A program made the position numbers and the translations under genes. 64,000 bases of DNA from Marivirga lumbricoides (GTDB taxonomy: Bacteria; Bacteroidota; Bacteroidia; Cytophagales; Cyclobacteriaceae), in NCBI RefSeq assembly GCF_014636295.1, contig NZ_BMEC01000004.1, forward strand, positions 230,234 through 294,233, written 5' to 3'. Positions 1 through 7,709 of this stretch are shown in pieces (within the stretch, counting starts at the first letter, position 1; each line of letters begins with the position of its first letter). The notes beneath the pieces were generated by a model, which was given only the letters and a program-made list of their open reading frames with translations, was not told where the DNA came from and did not search any database.

Positions 1-733
1 CTCTTTTGGCATCAGCATCATTAGTAGTAAATTTCTTACTTATGATGGGCTCATTTTCAATAAAGCTGTTGATTAAAGCAATTTGCTCTTTTTTTCTTTC
101 ATCGTCAATGGTCTTCTCCTCTTTCAGCTGAATCTCATCAATAAAACTATGATGGTTTTCGTGATCTGCTACTGCTTTTTTGAGTTTTTTTTTATCCTTC
201 GGAGCTTCAAGCTTCTTTTTTGCCTTAGGTTTAGCCTTGGTTTTAGTAGTCTGCGGTTTGGATTCTTCCAACTTGGCTAATATTCTCCTGTATTGCTCTT
301 TGGATTTTTGAAGAGATTCCATTTCATCAGATAATTCATTGAAGAACGATTGTGGTAAGTGTTCTTCCGTAACACTGATCTGAACCTGAACATCTTCATT
401 TACTTTAACTACAGAAGTTTCAGTATCCTGCACTTTCTCTAAAGCCTGATGATCTTTTTGTTCTACTACGGGGTGTTTAATTATTTCAGTTGACTGTCCG
501 TTGTGACTTGAAAGTAACTGCTTTAAGTGCTTTCTATCCAGTGAATAGATTGCAGCAGTTTGTAAATCACTTTTTTCAGCATACGGGTCAAATTCTTTAT
601 CAGCAAGCACTATTAAAGGAGTTAACGCCTGAAAATATGGGTATTCCTTTTTCAAATCCCGTAATGCCTTAGCATCCTCAGCTGTTAGCTGATTGGGGTC
701 TTTAATAAGTGATGTTAGCCTGATTTTGTCCAC
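1..733 (-). CDS. conserved protein of unknown function, 3' end outside window
   Basis: An open frame of 244 codons begins with GTG at 731-733 and is still open at the left edge. The start is the only reasonable one: an in-frame stop lies about 20 bases upstream and no ATG intervenes. The N-terminus (LTSLIKDPNQLTAEDAKALR) looks like a folded helical domain, followed by a spacer, then a very Lys-rich stretch around residues 155-185, then a charged helical tail. No signal peptide or membrane segment is visible. It lies 44 bp after the lptE stop on the same strand, so it is probably the last visible gene of the miaB operon. I do not recognise a characterised family; function unknown. Confidence 0.72.
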   Translation of the reverse strand, partial: MDKIRLTSLIKDPNQLTAEDAKALRDLKKEYPYFQALTPLIVLADKEFDPYAEKSDLQTAAIYSLDRKHLKQLLSSHNGQSTEIIKHPVVEQKDHQALEKVQDTETSVVKVNEDVQVQISVTEEHLPQSFFNELSDEMESLQKSKEQYRRILAKLEESKPQTTKTKAKPKAKKKLEAPKDKKKLKKAVADHENHHSFIDEIQLKEEKTIDDERKKEQIALINSFIENEPIISKKFTTNDADAKR

Positions 734-777
734 TGATTCTACTTTGGTTCTATTTTATTCTTTAAAATTACGAAATT

Positions 778-1308
778 TTACCAATTTGCTACAGATGCAT
801 TGAAAATATCTATAATTATTTGGTCGGTTATTGTTTCTATTAGCTGATCTTCTACTGCTGTAAGTTGTGTTGTATTAGGGTCAAAATCATCGTAAAAAGA
901 AAAACTTCTGTTTTCAAAATTGAATGCTTCGTCCTTTGTATTTACGTAAGTAACTTTTACAGTAATGGTAAGCCTTTGTACCCCGGCAATATCTGCAACA
1001 TTATTGTTTCCTGATGAAGTAATGGCTACAGGTTTTACATTATAACCAGTAATGCTTCCTTCAAGTTGTAAGTCTCCTCCATTATCAACAAATTCCAAAC
1101 TTGTATTTTGTTGATAATAATCTCTGATTTCCTCAGTGAAAGTCTGCTGCAAGCTTGGGGGGCCATTTCCTGCCTCATTATAAAAATATTGGATAGACAT
1201 TGTTTGTATATCCGGGGAAATGGAAGCTCCTGTAAAAGAATATACTCCGCAACCGCTTGCACTTATTAAGAGAAATAGGCTGAAGAGTAATTTAATTCTG
1301 TAAGTCAT
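778..1308 (-). CDS. lptE: LptE-family LPS-assembly outer-membrane lipoprotein
   Basis: The 176-residue product starts with a short hydrophobic signal ending in a lipobox (ISASGC, Cys20), so it should be a lipoprotein. The following GVYSFTGASI and the overall size match the LptE family of Bacteroidetes. In the known family LptE plugs the LptD barrel and helps deliver lipopolysaccharide to the outer-membrane surface. The start overlaps the end of the upstream sigma-54 activator gene by 17 bases, which suggests translational coupling in one operon. Family assignment comes from sequence resemblance only; lptD is not in the window. Confidence 0.85.
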   Translation of the reverse strand: MTYRIKLLFSLFLLISASGCGVYSFTGASISPDIQTMSIQYFYNEAGNGPPSLQQTFTEEIRDYYQQNTSLEFVDNGGDLQLEGSITGYNVKPVAITSSGNNNVADIAGVQRLTITVKVTYVNTKDEAFNFENRSFSFYDDFDPNTTQLTAVEDQLIETITDQIIIDIFNASVANW

Positions 1309-2557
1309 ACTGCTTTATTTTTCTATATAGCGTTCTCTCAGAGATCCCCAAATCCTGTGCCGCATATTTCCTTTTATTGTTATTTTTTGCCAAAGCGCGG
1401 TTTATCATCTCTTTTTCCTGCTTTTCTAATGAAAGAGATTCATCCTCAACTTCATGTTCAGCATCCTGTACTTCTTCTAAATCATAGTCATTTCCTGCTT
1501 CTTCTTCCTTCTTAGCACTTAAAAGATAAGGGGCATTGCTATCAGATGGGTCGTTTTTAAATTCGTTATGTCTTACCTCAAAAAGTCCTTCGTGGTCCTT
1601 AATAAGCTCATCCCCGTAATTTTCATTTTTAAGTACGCTGTGGACTAATTTTTTTAATTCTTCCACATCGTTTCGCATGTCGAAAAGGATTTTATATAAA
1701 ATGTCCCTTTCGGAAAAATTCTCTTTATCAGAAGATTTGTCACTTTCGCTTCTGTATAAAGCCGGCATCATATTGCCTTCCTGAGGGAAATATTTCATTA
1801 ATACTTCAGCATTAACCTCTCTTTCTATTTCCAGAAGGGAAATTTGTTCAGCAATATTTTTAAGCTGTCGAATATTTCCGGGGTACCGATAGCTTAAAAG
1901 AGCAGATTTAGCATCTTCTGAAAGCTTAATAGGACTCACATTATATCTTTCTGCAAAGTCACTACTGAATTTTCTAAAAAGTAATTCCACATCATTGCCT
2001 CTTTCCCGCAGAGGTGGTACAAAAATGGGAACAGTGTTTAAACGATAATAAAGGTCTTCTCTGAATTTTCCTTTTTCTACTGCTTTAATCAGGTTTACAT
2101 TGGTGGCAGCCACCACTCTTACATCTGTTTTATTTACTTTAGAAGAACCTACACGGATAAATTCTCCATTTTCCAGCACCCTTAACAACCTGGACTGGGT
2201 GGGAAGCGGCATTTCACCTATTTCATCCAAAAAAATGGTGCCTCCATCAGTTACTTCGAAATATCCTTTTCTGGATTCGTAAGCACCTGTAAATGATCCC
2301 TTTTCATGTCCGAACAATTCAGAGTCAATTGTGCCTTCAGGTATAGCGCCACAGTTGACAGCAATAAATTGGCCATGCTTCCTTACGCTTAATTGATGAA
2401 TAATTTTCGAAAATGATTCTTTTCCGACCCCGCTTTCACCAGTGATAAGCACAGTCATTTCAGTAGGGGCTACCTGCATAGCCACTTTAATAGCATGGTT
2501 CAGTTGAGTGGAATTACCAATAATTCCAAATCTATTTTTGATAGTTTGTATATCCAA
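1292..2557 (-). CDS. sigma-54-dependent transcriptional activator without receiver domain
   Basis: The 421-residue product has an AAA+ sigma-54 interaction domain at about residues 10-240: Walker A GESGVGKE, a GSFTGA loop (the usual form is GAFTGA), Walker B LDEIGEM, and a conserved FREDLYYRLN segment. An acidic, low-complexity linker at about 280-370 leads to a C-terminal Fis-type helix-turn-helix (NRALAKNNNKRKYAAQDLG and following). No response-regulator receiver or other sensory domain is present. An ATG at 2621-2623 would overlap miaB by 62 bases; I prefer the TTG at 2555-2557, four bases after the miaB stop, because the family resemblance begins there (DIQTIKNRFGIIG). It activates sigma-54 promoters; targets are unknown. 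Confidence 0.88.
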   Translation of the reverse strand: MDIQTIKNRFGIIGNSTQLNHAIKVAMQVAPTEMTVLITGESGVGKESFSKIIHQLSVRKHGQFIAVNCGAIPEGTIDSELFGHEKGSFTGAYESRKGYFEVTDGGTIFLDEIGEMPLPTQSRLLRVLENGEFIRVGSSKVNKTDVRVVAATNVNLIKAVEKGKFREDLYYRLNTVPIFVPPLRERGNDVELLFRKFSSDFAERYNVSPIKLSEDAKSALLSYRYPGNIRQLKNIAEQISLLEIEREVNAEVLMKYFPQEGNMMPALYRSESDKSSDKENFSERDILYKILFDMRNDVEELKKLVHSVLKNENYGDELIKDHEGLFEVRHNEFKNDPSDSNAPYLLSAKKEEEAGNDYDLEEVQDAEHEVEDESLSLEKQEKEMINRALAKNNNKRKYAAQDLGISERTLYRKIKQYDLQN

Positions 2558-2561
2558 TGTT

Positions 2562-4037
2562 CTATTTTTTATCAACCACTTTTCCCAGTAAAGTCGCTCC
2601 TGTACATTCCTCAACAAACACATTAACGTAATCTCCCTTTTTATATCCTTCCTTAGGGAAAATAACTACCTTATTTGCTGAGTTTCTGCCAGATAAATGC
2701 TCTTCTGATCTCTTTGAAAAGCCTTCCACTAATACTTCGTGTACCTTATTCAGGTCTAACTGATTTCTTTGCAGGGAATGATCCCTTTGCTTGTCAATAA
2801 TTTCCTGCAATCTTCTTTTTTTAGTTTCAAGAGGAATGTCGTCCTCATATTTTTTTTCTGCTAGCGTGCCTGGCCTTTCAGAGTAGAAAAACATATAAGA
2901 GAAATCATATTTTACATAATCCATTAGAGTTAATGTATCCTTATGTTCTTCTTCTGTTTCAGAGCAGAAGCCAGCAATCATATCAGATGATATACCACAT
3001 TCCTCCCCCAAAATATTTCTAATTGCATCCACTCTGTTAATGTACCAATCCCTGTCATAGGTTCTGTTCATCATTTGTAGTATACGCGAATTACCACTTT
3101 GGGCAGGCAAATGAATGTACTTACATATGTTGTTGTACTTTTTCATTGTGTAAAGTACTTCATCCGTAATATCTTTGGGATGAGAAGTAGAAAATCTAAT
3201 TCTTAACTCAGGATTAACCTGAGCTACCATTTCCAGAAGGTTAGCAAAATTGATTACTTCTATTGGCTTTTGATTCTCAATTTTTTCTAGCCTGGCTTTA
3301 TTATTTACTTCTTCAGACCATTTGTAGGAATCTACATTCTGTCCTAATAAGGTTACTTCCCGGTAGCCTTTATCAAAAAGATCCTGCGCTTCTTTTACGA
3401 TAGAATGAGGATCGCGGCTTCTTTCCCTTCCTCTGGTGAAAGGAACCACACAGAAAGAACACATATTATCGCAGCCTCTCATGATAGAAATCATTGCTGA
3501 AATACCATTGGTGTTCAGTCTTACAGGACTAATATCAGCATACGTTTCTTCTCTACTGAGGAAAGTGTTTACTGCTTTCTCTCCTGAATCAACGGTTTTC
3601 ACCAAATTAGGTAAATCTCTGTAAGCATCCGGACCTGCAACCAAATCCACCATCTTTTCTTCTTCCAACAACTTGGTTTTAAGCCTTTCTGCCATGCAGC
3701 CCAACACGCCAATTTGAAGTTCTGGTTTGGCCGCCTTTGCTTTATTAAAATCAGTGAGTCGCTTACGAACTGTAAGTTCAGCTTTTTCTCTGATGGAACA
3801 GGTATTGAGAAAAATCACATCTGCGTTATTGAAATCATTGGTGGTGTCAAAACCATTTTCTTTCATGATGGAGGATACAATCTCACTATCTGAAAAATTC
3901 ATTTGACAGCCATAGCTTTCTATATAGAGTTTCCGATTTTTTCCTGTGTTCTCCTCTTTTGAAATTTGAATGCCACAGCTTTCTTCGGTTTTATTATCTT
4001 CAACAAGTATGTCTAAATCCTTAATTAAATCACTCAT
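2562..4037 (-). CDS. miaB: tRNA-2-methylthio-N6-dimethylallyladenosine synthase MiaB
   Basis: The 491-residue protein is a radical-SAM methylthiotransferase. An N-terminal UPF0004 domain starts at [14 protein letters not shown] (about residue 38) with further cysteines in NTCSIREKA and [10 protein letters not shown]. The radical-SAM cluster motif CxxxCxxC is in [20 protein letters not shown] (about 187-206). A TRAM domain closes the C-terminus ([20 protein letters not shown] onward). It adds the methylthio group to i6A37 of tRNAs reading UNN codons, using two iron-sulfur clusters. It appears to be the first gene of the operon with the sigma-54 activator and lptE. The leading 30 residues are a family-variable extension. 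Confidence 0.96.
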   Translation of the reverse strand: MSDLIKDLDILVEDNKTEESCGIQISKEENTGKNRKLYIESYGCQMNFSDSEIVSSIMKENGFDTTNDFNNADVIFLNTCSIREKAELTVRKRLTDFNKAKAAKPELQIGVLGCMAERLKTKLLEEEKMVDLVAGPDAYRDLPNLVKTVDSGEKAVNTFLSREETYADISPVRLNTNGISAMISIMRGCDNMCSFCVVPFTRGRERSRDPHSIVKEAQDLFDKGYREVTLLGQNVDSYKWSEEVNNKARLEKIENQKPIEVINFANLLEMVAQVNPELRIRFSTSHPKDITDEVLYTMKKYNNICKYIHLPAQSGNSRILQMMNRTYDRDWYINRVDAIRNILGEECGISSDMIAGFCSETEEEHKDTLTLMDYVKYDFSYMFFYSERPGTLAEKKYEDDIPLETKKRRLQEIIDKQRDHSLQRNQLDLNKVHEVLVEGFSKRSEEHLSGRNSANKVVIFPKEGYKKGDYVNVFVEECTGATLLGKVVDKK

Positions 4038-4139
4038 TTGATGGATTGGAAATTTTAATTCTCTGAATTAGTTTGTAACACACAAAGTTAAGTAATTATT
4101 ATCAGAAATGACATTATGGCAGTCTTTTTTACCTATAAA

Positions 4140-5429
4140 TTAATGGTTTAAAACTTCCTCAATTGCTTGTGCTTTTAGCAGGCATTCTTCATATTCCTGT
4201 TCAGGGTCAGAGTCATGCGTAATGGCACTTCCAACCTGATAATTAAGCTTTCCTGAGTTTTTATCAAAAAATATAGACCGGATCACTACGTTGAAGTCGA
4301 ATTTATTAGCTCCCTTGAAATAACCAATGCTTCCGGAAAAAGCACCTCTTTTAGAATTTTCATACTGCTCTATTAACTGCATTGCACGTATTTTGGGAGC
4401 CCCGGTCATGCTACCCATCGGAAAGGCATTTTTAATAATATCAACAGAATGAACTCCTTCTTTTGCCTCAGCCACTATTGTACTAATCATTTGATGCACT
4501 TTTGCGAAGCTATAAATACCAAACATTTCTTCCACTTTTACTGTGCCGGCTTTTGAAGACTTTGCTAAATCGTTTCGCACCAAATCAACAATCATCATAT
4601 TCTCAGCTCTTTCTTTCTCACTATTTCTTAAAGCGTGTCTTAATTTCTCATCTTCTTCTATAATAGCGCTTCTTTTTGCTGTTCCTTTTATAGGCTGGCT
4701 GATAATTTTCCCTTCTTCTAATTTAGTAAATCGTTCTGGAGAGGCGCACAAAATATAACGAGCCTCAGCTTTCAGCAAGCAAGCAAAAGGGGTAGGAGAT
4801 TTTTGGGATAGAGACAGGTATGATGTAATGGGATCAAAGTTGGAAGTTTCTGCTGTATAATTCATACAGTAATTTATTTCATAAATATCACCTTCTACAA
4901 TGTGATTCTGCAGTTTTTTTACGGTATTGATGTATTCTGCCTTAGAAGTTTGTGGTGTTATGGTGAAAGAGGTTTTAGTTCCCTGAGAAGAATTGTCGGT
5001 TTCCAATTCCAAAATAGTGCGGATTTGAGCCTCGTAATATTCACTGTTATCTGTTTCGATTATGAGATGATCTTCTTTAAAGAACAGGGTACACTCTGCA
5101 CGAAAAAATATCATTTGTGGCCAGTTAATCCAGGCATCATTCTCACTGGATAAGTGTTCCAGCTCATTTTTTAAGTCATATGAGAAATAACCAAATAGAT
5201 GCTGATCAGAAGATTTTAGTAAGGATGTTTTAAGAGAGTCAAAATTACAACAAGGTGAAAGGTTGATTTTTTTACTGCTTAAAGCCAGTTGATGAGTAAA
5301 AGTGCCTTGAGGATAACCTTCAGTTTGCCGGGGGTTGAAGTAGCAAAAGTAGGGGAAGTTTTGTGCCCAGTTAAGAATAGCTTTAACTTGATTTTGGCTG
5401 ATAGGGGTAGAAATTTTAGTTCTTTTCAC
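4140..5429 (-). CDS. pabB: aminodeoxychorismate synthase component I (PabB-type chorismate-binding enzyme)
   Basis: The 429-residue protein has a C-terminal chorismate-binding domain: EGDIYEINYCMNY, ASPERFTKLEEGKIISQPIK, GTAKR, VDLVRNDLAKS, PMGSMTGAPKIRAM, and GSAITHDSDPEQEYEE. The PIKGT signature and the IYEINYC segment fit PabB rather than TrpE. In the known pathway it converts chorismate with ammonia to 4-amino-4-deoxychorismate for folate synthesis. No glutamine amidotransferase (pabA) or lyase (pabC) gene is next to it. The start is GTG at 5427-5429; no in-frame ATG lies near. It is 103 bp upstream of miaB's start and probably separately transcribed. Confidence 0.87.
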   Translation of the reverse strand: MKRTKISTPISQNQVKAILNWAQNFPYFCYFNPRQTEGYPQGTFTHQLALSSKKINLSPCCNFDSLKTSLLKSSDQHLFGYFSYDLKNELEHLSSENDAWINWPQMIFFRAECTLFFKEDHLIIETDNSEYYEAQIRTILELETDNSSQGTKTSFTITPQTSKAEYINTVKKLQNHIVEGDIYEINYCMNYTAETSNFDPITSYLSLSQKSPTPFACLLKAEARYILCASPERFTKLEEGKIISQPIKGTAKRSAIIEEDEKLRHALRNSEKERAENMMIVDLVRNDLAKSSKAGTVKVEEMFGIYSFAKVHQMISTIVAEAKEGVHSVDIIKNAFPMGSMTGAPKIRAMQLIEQYENSKRGAFSGSIGYFKGANKFDFNVVIRSIFFDKNSGKLNYQVGSAITHDSDPEQEYEECLLKAQAIEEVLNH

Positions 5430-5542
5430 ATTTTTTTATTTAAAAGAGGAAATTGTGTATTAGTTGTAGTTGTACAAGAAAGACGACCTAACTAGCAAAA
5501 TGTTAGTAGGAACCTCATTTTAATTGGCAAAAGTGCAAAAAA

Positions 5543-5566
5543 AAGCCCTGTTGGAGAACAGGGCTT
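5543..5566 (-). terminator. rho-independent terminator after the YceI gene
   Basis: A perfect 10-bp stem (AAGCCCTGTT / AACAGGGCTT) with a 4-base loop is followed, on the minus strand, by a run of at least seven T. It sits 22 bp past the yceI stop codon and before pabB, so it should end the yceI transcript. Confidence 0.9.
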
Positions 5567-5587
5567 AAAATTTCTTTGAATTTTGTT

Positions 5588-6352
5588 TTACATTGTTTTT
5601 GTATCTGCTTTTACGTTAAAGCCAACTCCAACATTATTGTAGATAAATTGATCTTTAGCTTTATCAACAGCTTTAGACTCATCACCATACATTAATCCCC
5701 ATTGGGTTCTGTCGATGCTGAAATTAGTAAATGCTTCTACAGAATCATCTGTTACATTAATTTTAGCTGGAACAGTAATAGCCAAAGTTTTACCTCTCAT
5801 AGTTAAGTTACCTGTAACCTCATGAGTAGCTCCATCTAATTCATAATCTTCCAATTCCATAATTTTCTCACCTTCAGCAGGTTGTTTCATGTCGTCCTGA
5901 AAAGAATCATAAGTGCTGGCGGTTGCGTCAGCAGATTCAAGAGGCTTAACAGAAACAATTTCGAAAGTAGCAGTTGGGTGGTTAGCTGCATCAAAGAAAT
6001 CAGGTGAATGCAAGTGACCAACCAGCTTATCATGATTCTCTTTATCGTCTTGCAAATCAGTGATAGTAATGTTATTGATATCAAAAACTAATTTACCACC
6101 CGTAATCTGACCATCTTTGGTGGTAATAGTACCATTACTCAAGGCAATGTTTCCATAATGTCTTCCAGTAGGTTTTGTTCCTACAAATTCCAATGATGCT
6201 TCATCATTACTAATAGTAATATCCTTACCTTCGCTTTCGGTAACTTCCTCAGCTTCGCTTACCTTAGCTTCATCACCTTTTGGGTTAGATGTACAAGCTG
6301 CTGCAAGTAAAACTGCTAATACTAAAACAGTTGTAGATTTTAAAATTTTCAT
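5588..6352 (-). CDS. YceI-family lipoprotein
   Basis: The 254-residue product starts with a lipoprotein signal (LAVLLAAAC, Cys20). After a Glu/Lys-rich spacer, residues about 45-250 form a YceI-type domain: SLEFVGTKPTGRHYGNIALS, then KLVFDINNITITD, HLHSPDFFDAANHPTATFEI, and GNLTMRGKTLAITVPAKI. YceI domains are lipocalin-like barrels that bind polyprenoid or amphiphilic lipids; the ligand and role here are not known. Monocistronic: its own terminator follows and the next gene is divergent. Confidence 0.9.
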   Translation of the reverse strand: MKILKSTTVLVLAVLLAAACTSNPKGDEAKVSEAEEVTESEGKDITISNDEASLEFVGTKPTGRHYGNIALSNGTITTKDGQITGGKLVFDINNITITDLQDDKENHDKLVGHLHSPDFFDAANHPTATFEIVSVKPLESADATASTYDSFQDDMKQPAEGEKIMELEDYELDGATHEVTGNLTMRGKTLAITVPAKINVTDDSVEAFTNFSIDRTQWGLMYGDESKAVDKAKDQFIYNNVGVGFNVKADTKTM

Positions 6353-6464
6353 AGTTGTGTGATTTTATTTGAATGCAACTCTAACGATTTTAAATTTAAT
6401 ATGTTTATACTTTAGTTGTATTTTTAACTTTATTTAATGTTTTCTTAAAAAGAAGCTATTTATT

Positions 6465-6977
6465 ATGGGAATAATAAAAAAATGTAATGGGGTTTCTCCT
6501 CAAATTGGGAAGGATGTATTTATAGCTGATACTGCAGTGCTGGTAGGTGATGTGGTTATTGGTGACTCTTGTAGTATATGGTGGGGTGCTGTTGTAAGAG
6601 GAGACGTAAATTCCATCAGGATAGGGGACCGGACTAATATTCAGGATGGAGCAGTGATTCACTGTACTTATCAAAAAGCTGCTACAAAATTAGGGAATGA
6701 TGTTTCTATTGGGCATAAAGCCATCATCCATGGTTGCACTGTAGAAGATATGGCTTTGGTAGGAATGGGTGCTATTGTAATGGATCATGCTGTGGTACAA
6801 TCTCACGCTATTGTAGCAGCAGGTGCGGTTGTTTTAGAAAATACTGTTGTTGAGTCCGGTTATATTTATGCAGGAGTACCTGCAAAGAAAGTGAAAAAGA
6901 TTGAAGGGGATTTAGCAGAGGTTTTTGAACGTACTGCTAAAAATTACATGATGTATAAGGATTGGATTGAGGATTGA
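6465..6977 (+). CDS. gamma-class carbonic anhydrase-like hexapeptide-repeat protein
   Basis: The 170-residue protein is a left-handed beta-helix of the YrdA/PaaY/CaiE group, with hexapeptide repeats over about residues 15-150. The candidate zinc ligands are visible: His in GAVIHCTYQ and the two His in SIGHKAIIHG. The C-terminal segment GYIYAGVPAKKVKKI is typical. Members bind Zn or Fe and some have carbonic anhydrase activity; many have no proven reaction, so activity is inferred. The gene is divergent from yceI and followed by a gene-poor repeat region. Confidence 0.9.
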   Translation: MGIIKKCNGVSPQIGKDVFIADTAVLVGDVVIGDSCSIWWGAVVRGDVNSIRIGDRTNIQDGAVIHCTYQKAATKLGNDVSIGHKAIIHGCTVEDMALVGMGAIVMDHAVVQSHAIVAAGAVVLENTVVESGYIYAGVPAKKVKKIEGDLAEVFERTAKNYMMYKDWIED

Positions 6978-7066
6978 ATGAAAGAAAACTTACTAATCTG
7001 AGTTCGATTCTTAATTTATTCAAAGTCATTGGGAGCTTACCTGCTATTTGTTGCGAGGTTAATTCC

Positions 7067-7090
7067 GTCATTGCGAGGAACGAAGCAATC
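7067..7090. repeat. REP-like element (GTCATTGCGAGGAACGAAGC...)
   Basis: This 24-base sequence has the form of a dispersed intergenic palindrome that I recall from many Bacteroidetes genomes: ATTGC and GCAAT arms around GAGGAACGAA. Another TTGCGAGG occurs just upstream at 7050-7057. Only one full copy is visible in the window, so its repeat status rests on recollection, not on the sequence here. Confidence 0.5.
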
Positions 7091-7346
7091 TTAGTAATTA
7101 AGTATCACCTAAAATTAAATGGTTATTGCTAGCGCAGCGCGGTAATCTTGTCTATTACTCTATAAAATTCGGATATTGAAATTTCATTTCGTTGAAAAGA
7201 TCCCTGATAATTTTTTCCGTTTCTCTCCAAAAATTTCGAGGATGAAGATAATTGCCTGCTCTTGTGGTGGTGACAAGCATTTAGTGCTTGCTTATTTAGG
7301 TCTTTTTTTTCCACTGGTCTGCGGCCTACAGTCCAGCAAAAAGGGG

Positions 7347-7376
7347 AAGGTCTGTGGCTCACAGACCTTGGTTTTT
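7347..7376 (+). terminator. strong hairpin followed by a T-run
   Basis: A perfect 10-bp stem (AAGGTCTGTG / CACAGACCTT) with a 3-base loop is followed by GG and five T on the plus strand. It has the form of an intrinsic terminator. The nearest upstream plus-strand gene, the carbonic anhydrase, ends 370 bp earlier, so it may instead belong to decayed DNA. Confidence 0.55.
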
Positions 7377-7511
7377 CTGTTCATTTGTGCAATAAGATAA
7401 TTTTAATACACAAATTAACATTAGCTCCGTAATTCCTACAATAGTGGGAATCTGTTCATTCCAACAGCATGTTGGTGTAGTGTCTTTTTTATAGAACTGG
7501 CTTATGCTATA

Positions 7512-7605
7512 AACCTGAGTTCGATTCTTAATTTATTTCAAAGTCCTTCAGAGCGTTCCAGATTTGGTGGTGCAGGGATGCCATCTTATTAATCGAACTC
7601 AGGTT
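7512..7605. repeat. 94-bp segment bounded by a perfect 15-bp inverted repeat
   Basis: AACCTGAGTTCGATT at 7512-7526 is repeated inverted at 7591-7605. The left arm also continues into a ~30-bp direct repeat found at 6998-7027 (CTGAGTTCGATTCTTAATTT and on). The arrangement resembles a small MITE-like palindromic element or the scar of one. Confidence 0.6.
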
Positions 7606-7709
7606 ACTACTATTTCAAAACTTGTCTGTAAGTTATATAAAATGGATGCATTAAAAATATTTGAATCAATTGTCTGCATCCAGTTTTAATATTAATACAT
7701 CAAAAGTTC

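Larger units (their letters stand above)
6978..7709. other. 732-bp gene-poor region with repeat debris
   Basis: No convincing gene is present. It holds a direct repeat (6998-7027 and 7515-7545), a REP-like hairpin at 7067-7090, a short GC-rich palindromic patch near 7128-7142 (CTAGCGCAGCGCGG), a strong hairpin with T-run at 7347-7376, and an inverted pair at 7512-7526 / 7591-7605. On the minus strand between about 7260 and 7170 two frames each look briefly protein-like (NFWRETEKIIRDLFNEM in one) with no start or domain, which suggests a degraded gene. Confidence 0.6.

Noticed and set aside
2558-2623. ATG-started extension of the sigma-54 activator inside miaB
   Set aside because: A 62-base overlap with miaB is unlikely, and conserved sequence starts at the TTG 2557.
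7129-7400. Two overlapping 74-77 codon frames on opposite strands
   Set aside because: They have no domain or RBS and cross a hairpin. The minus-strand parts look like a degraded gene, not a coding one.
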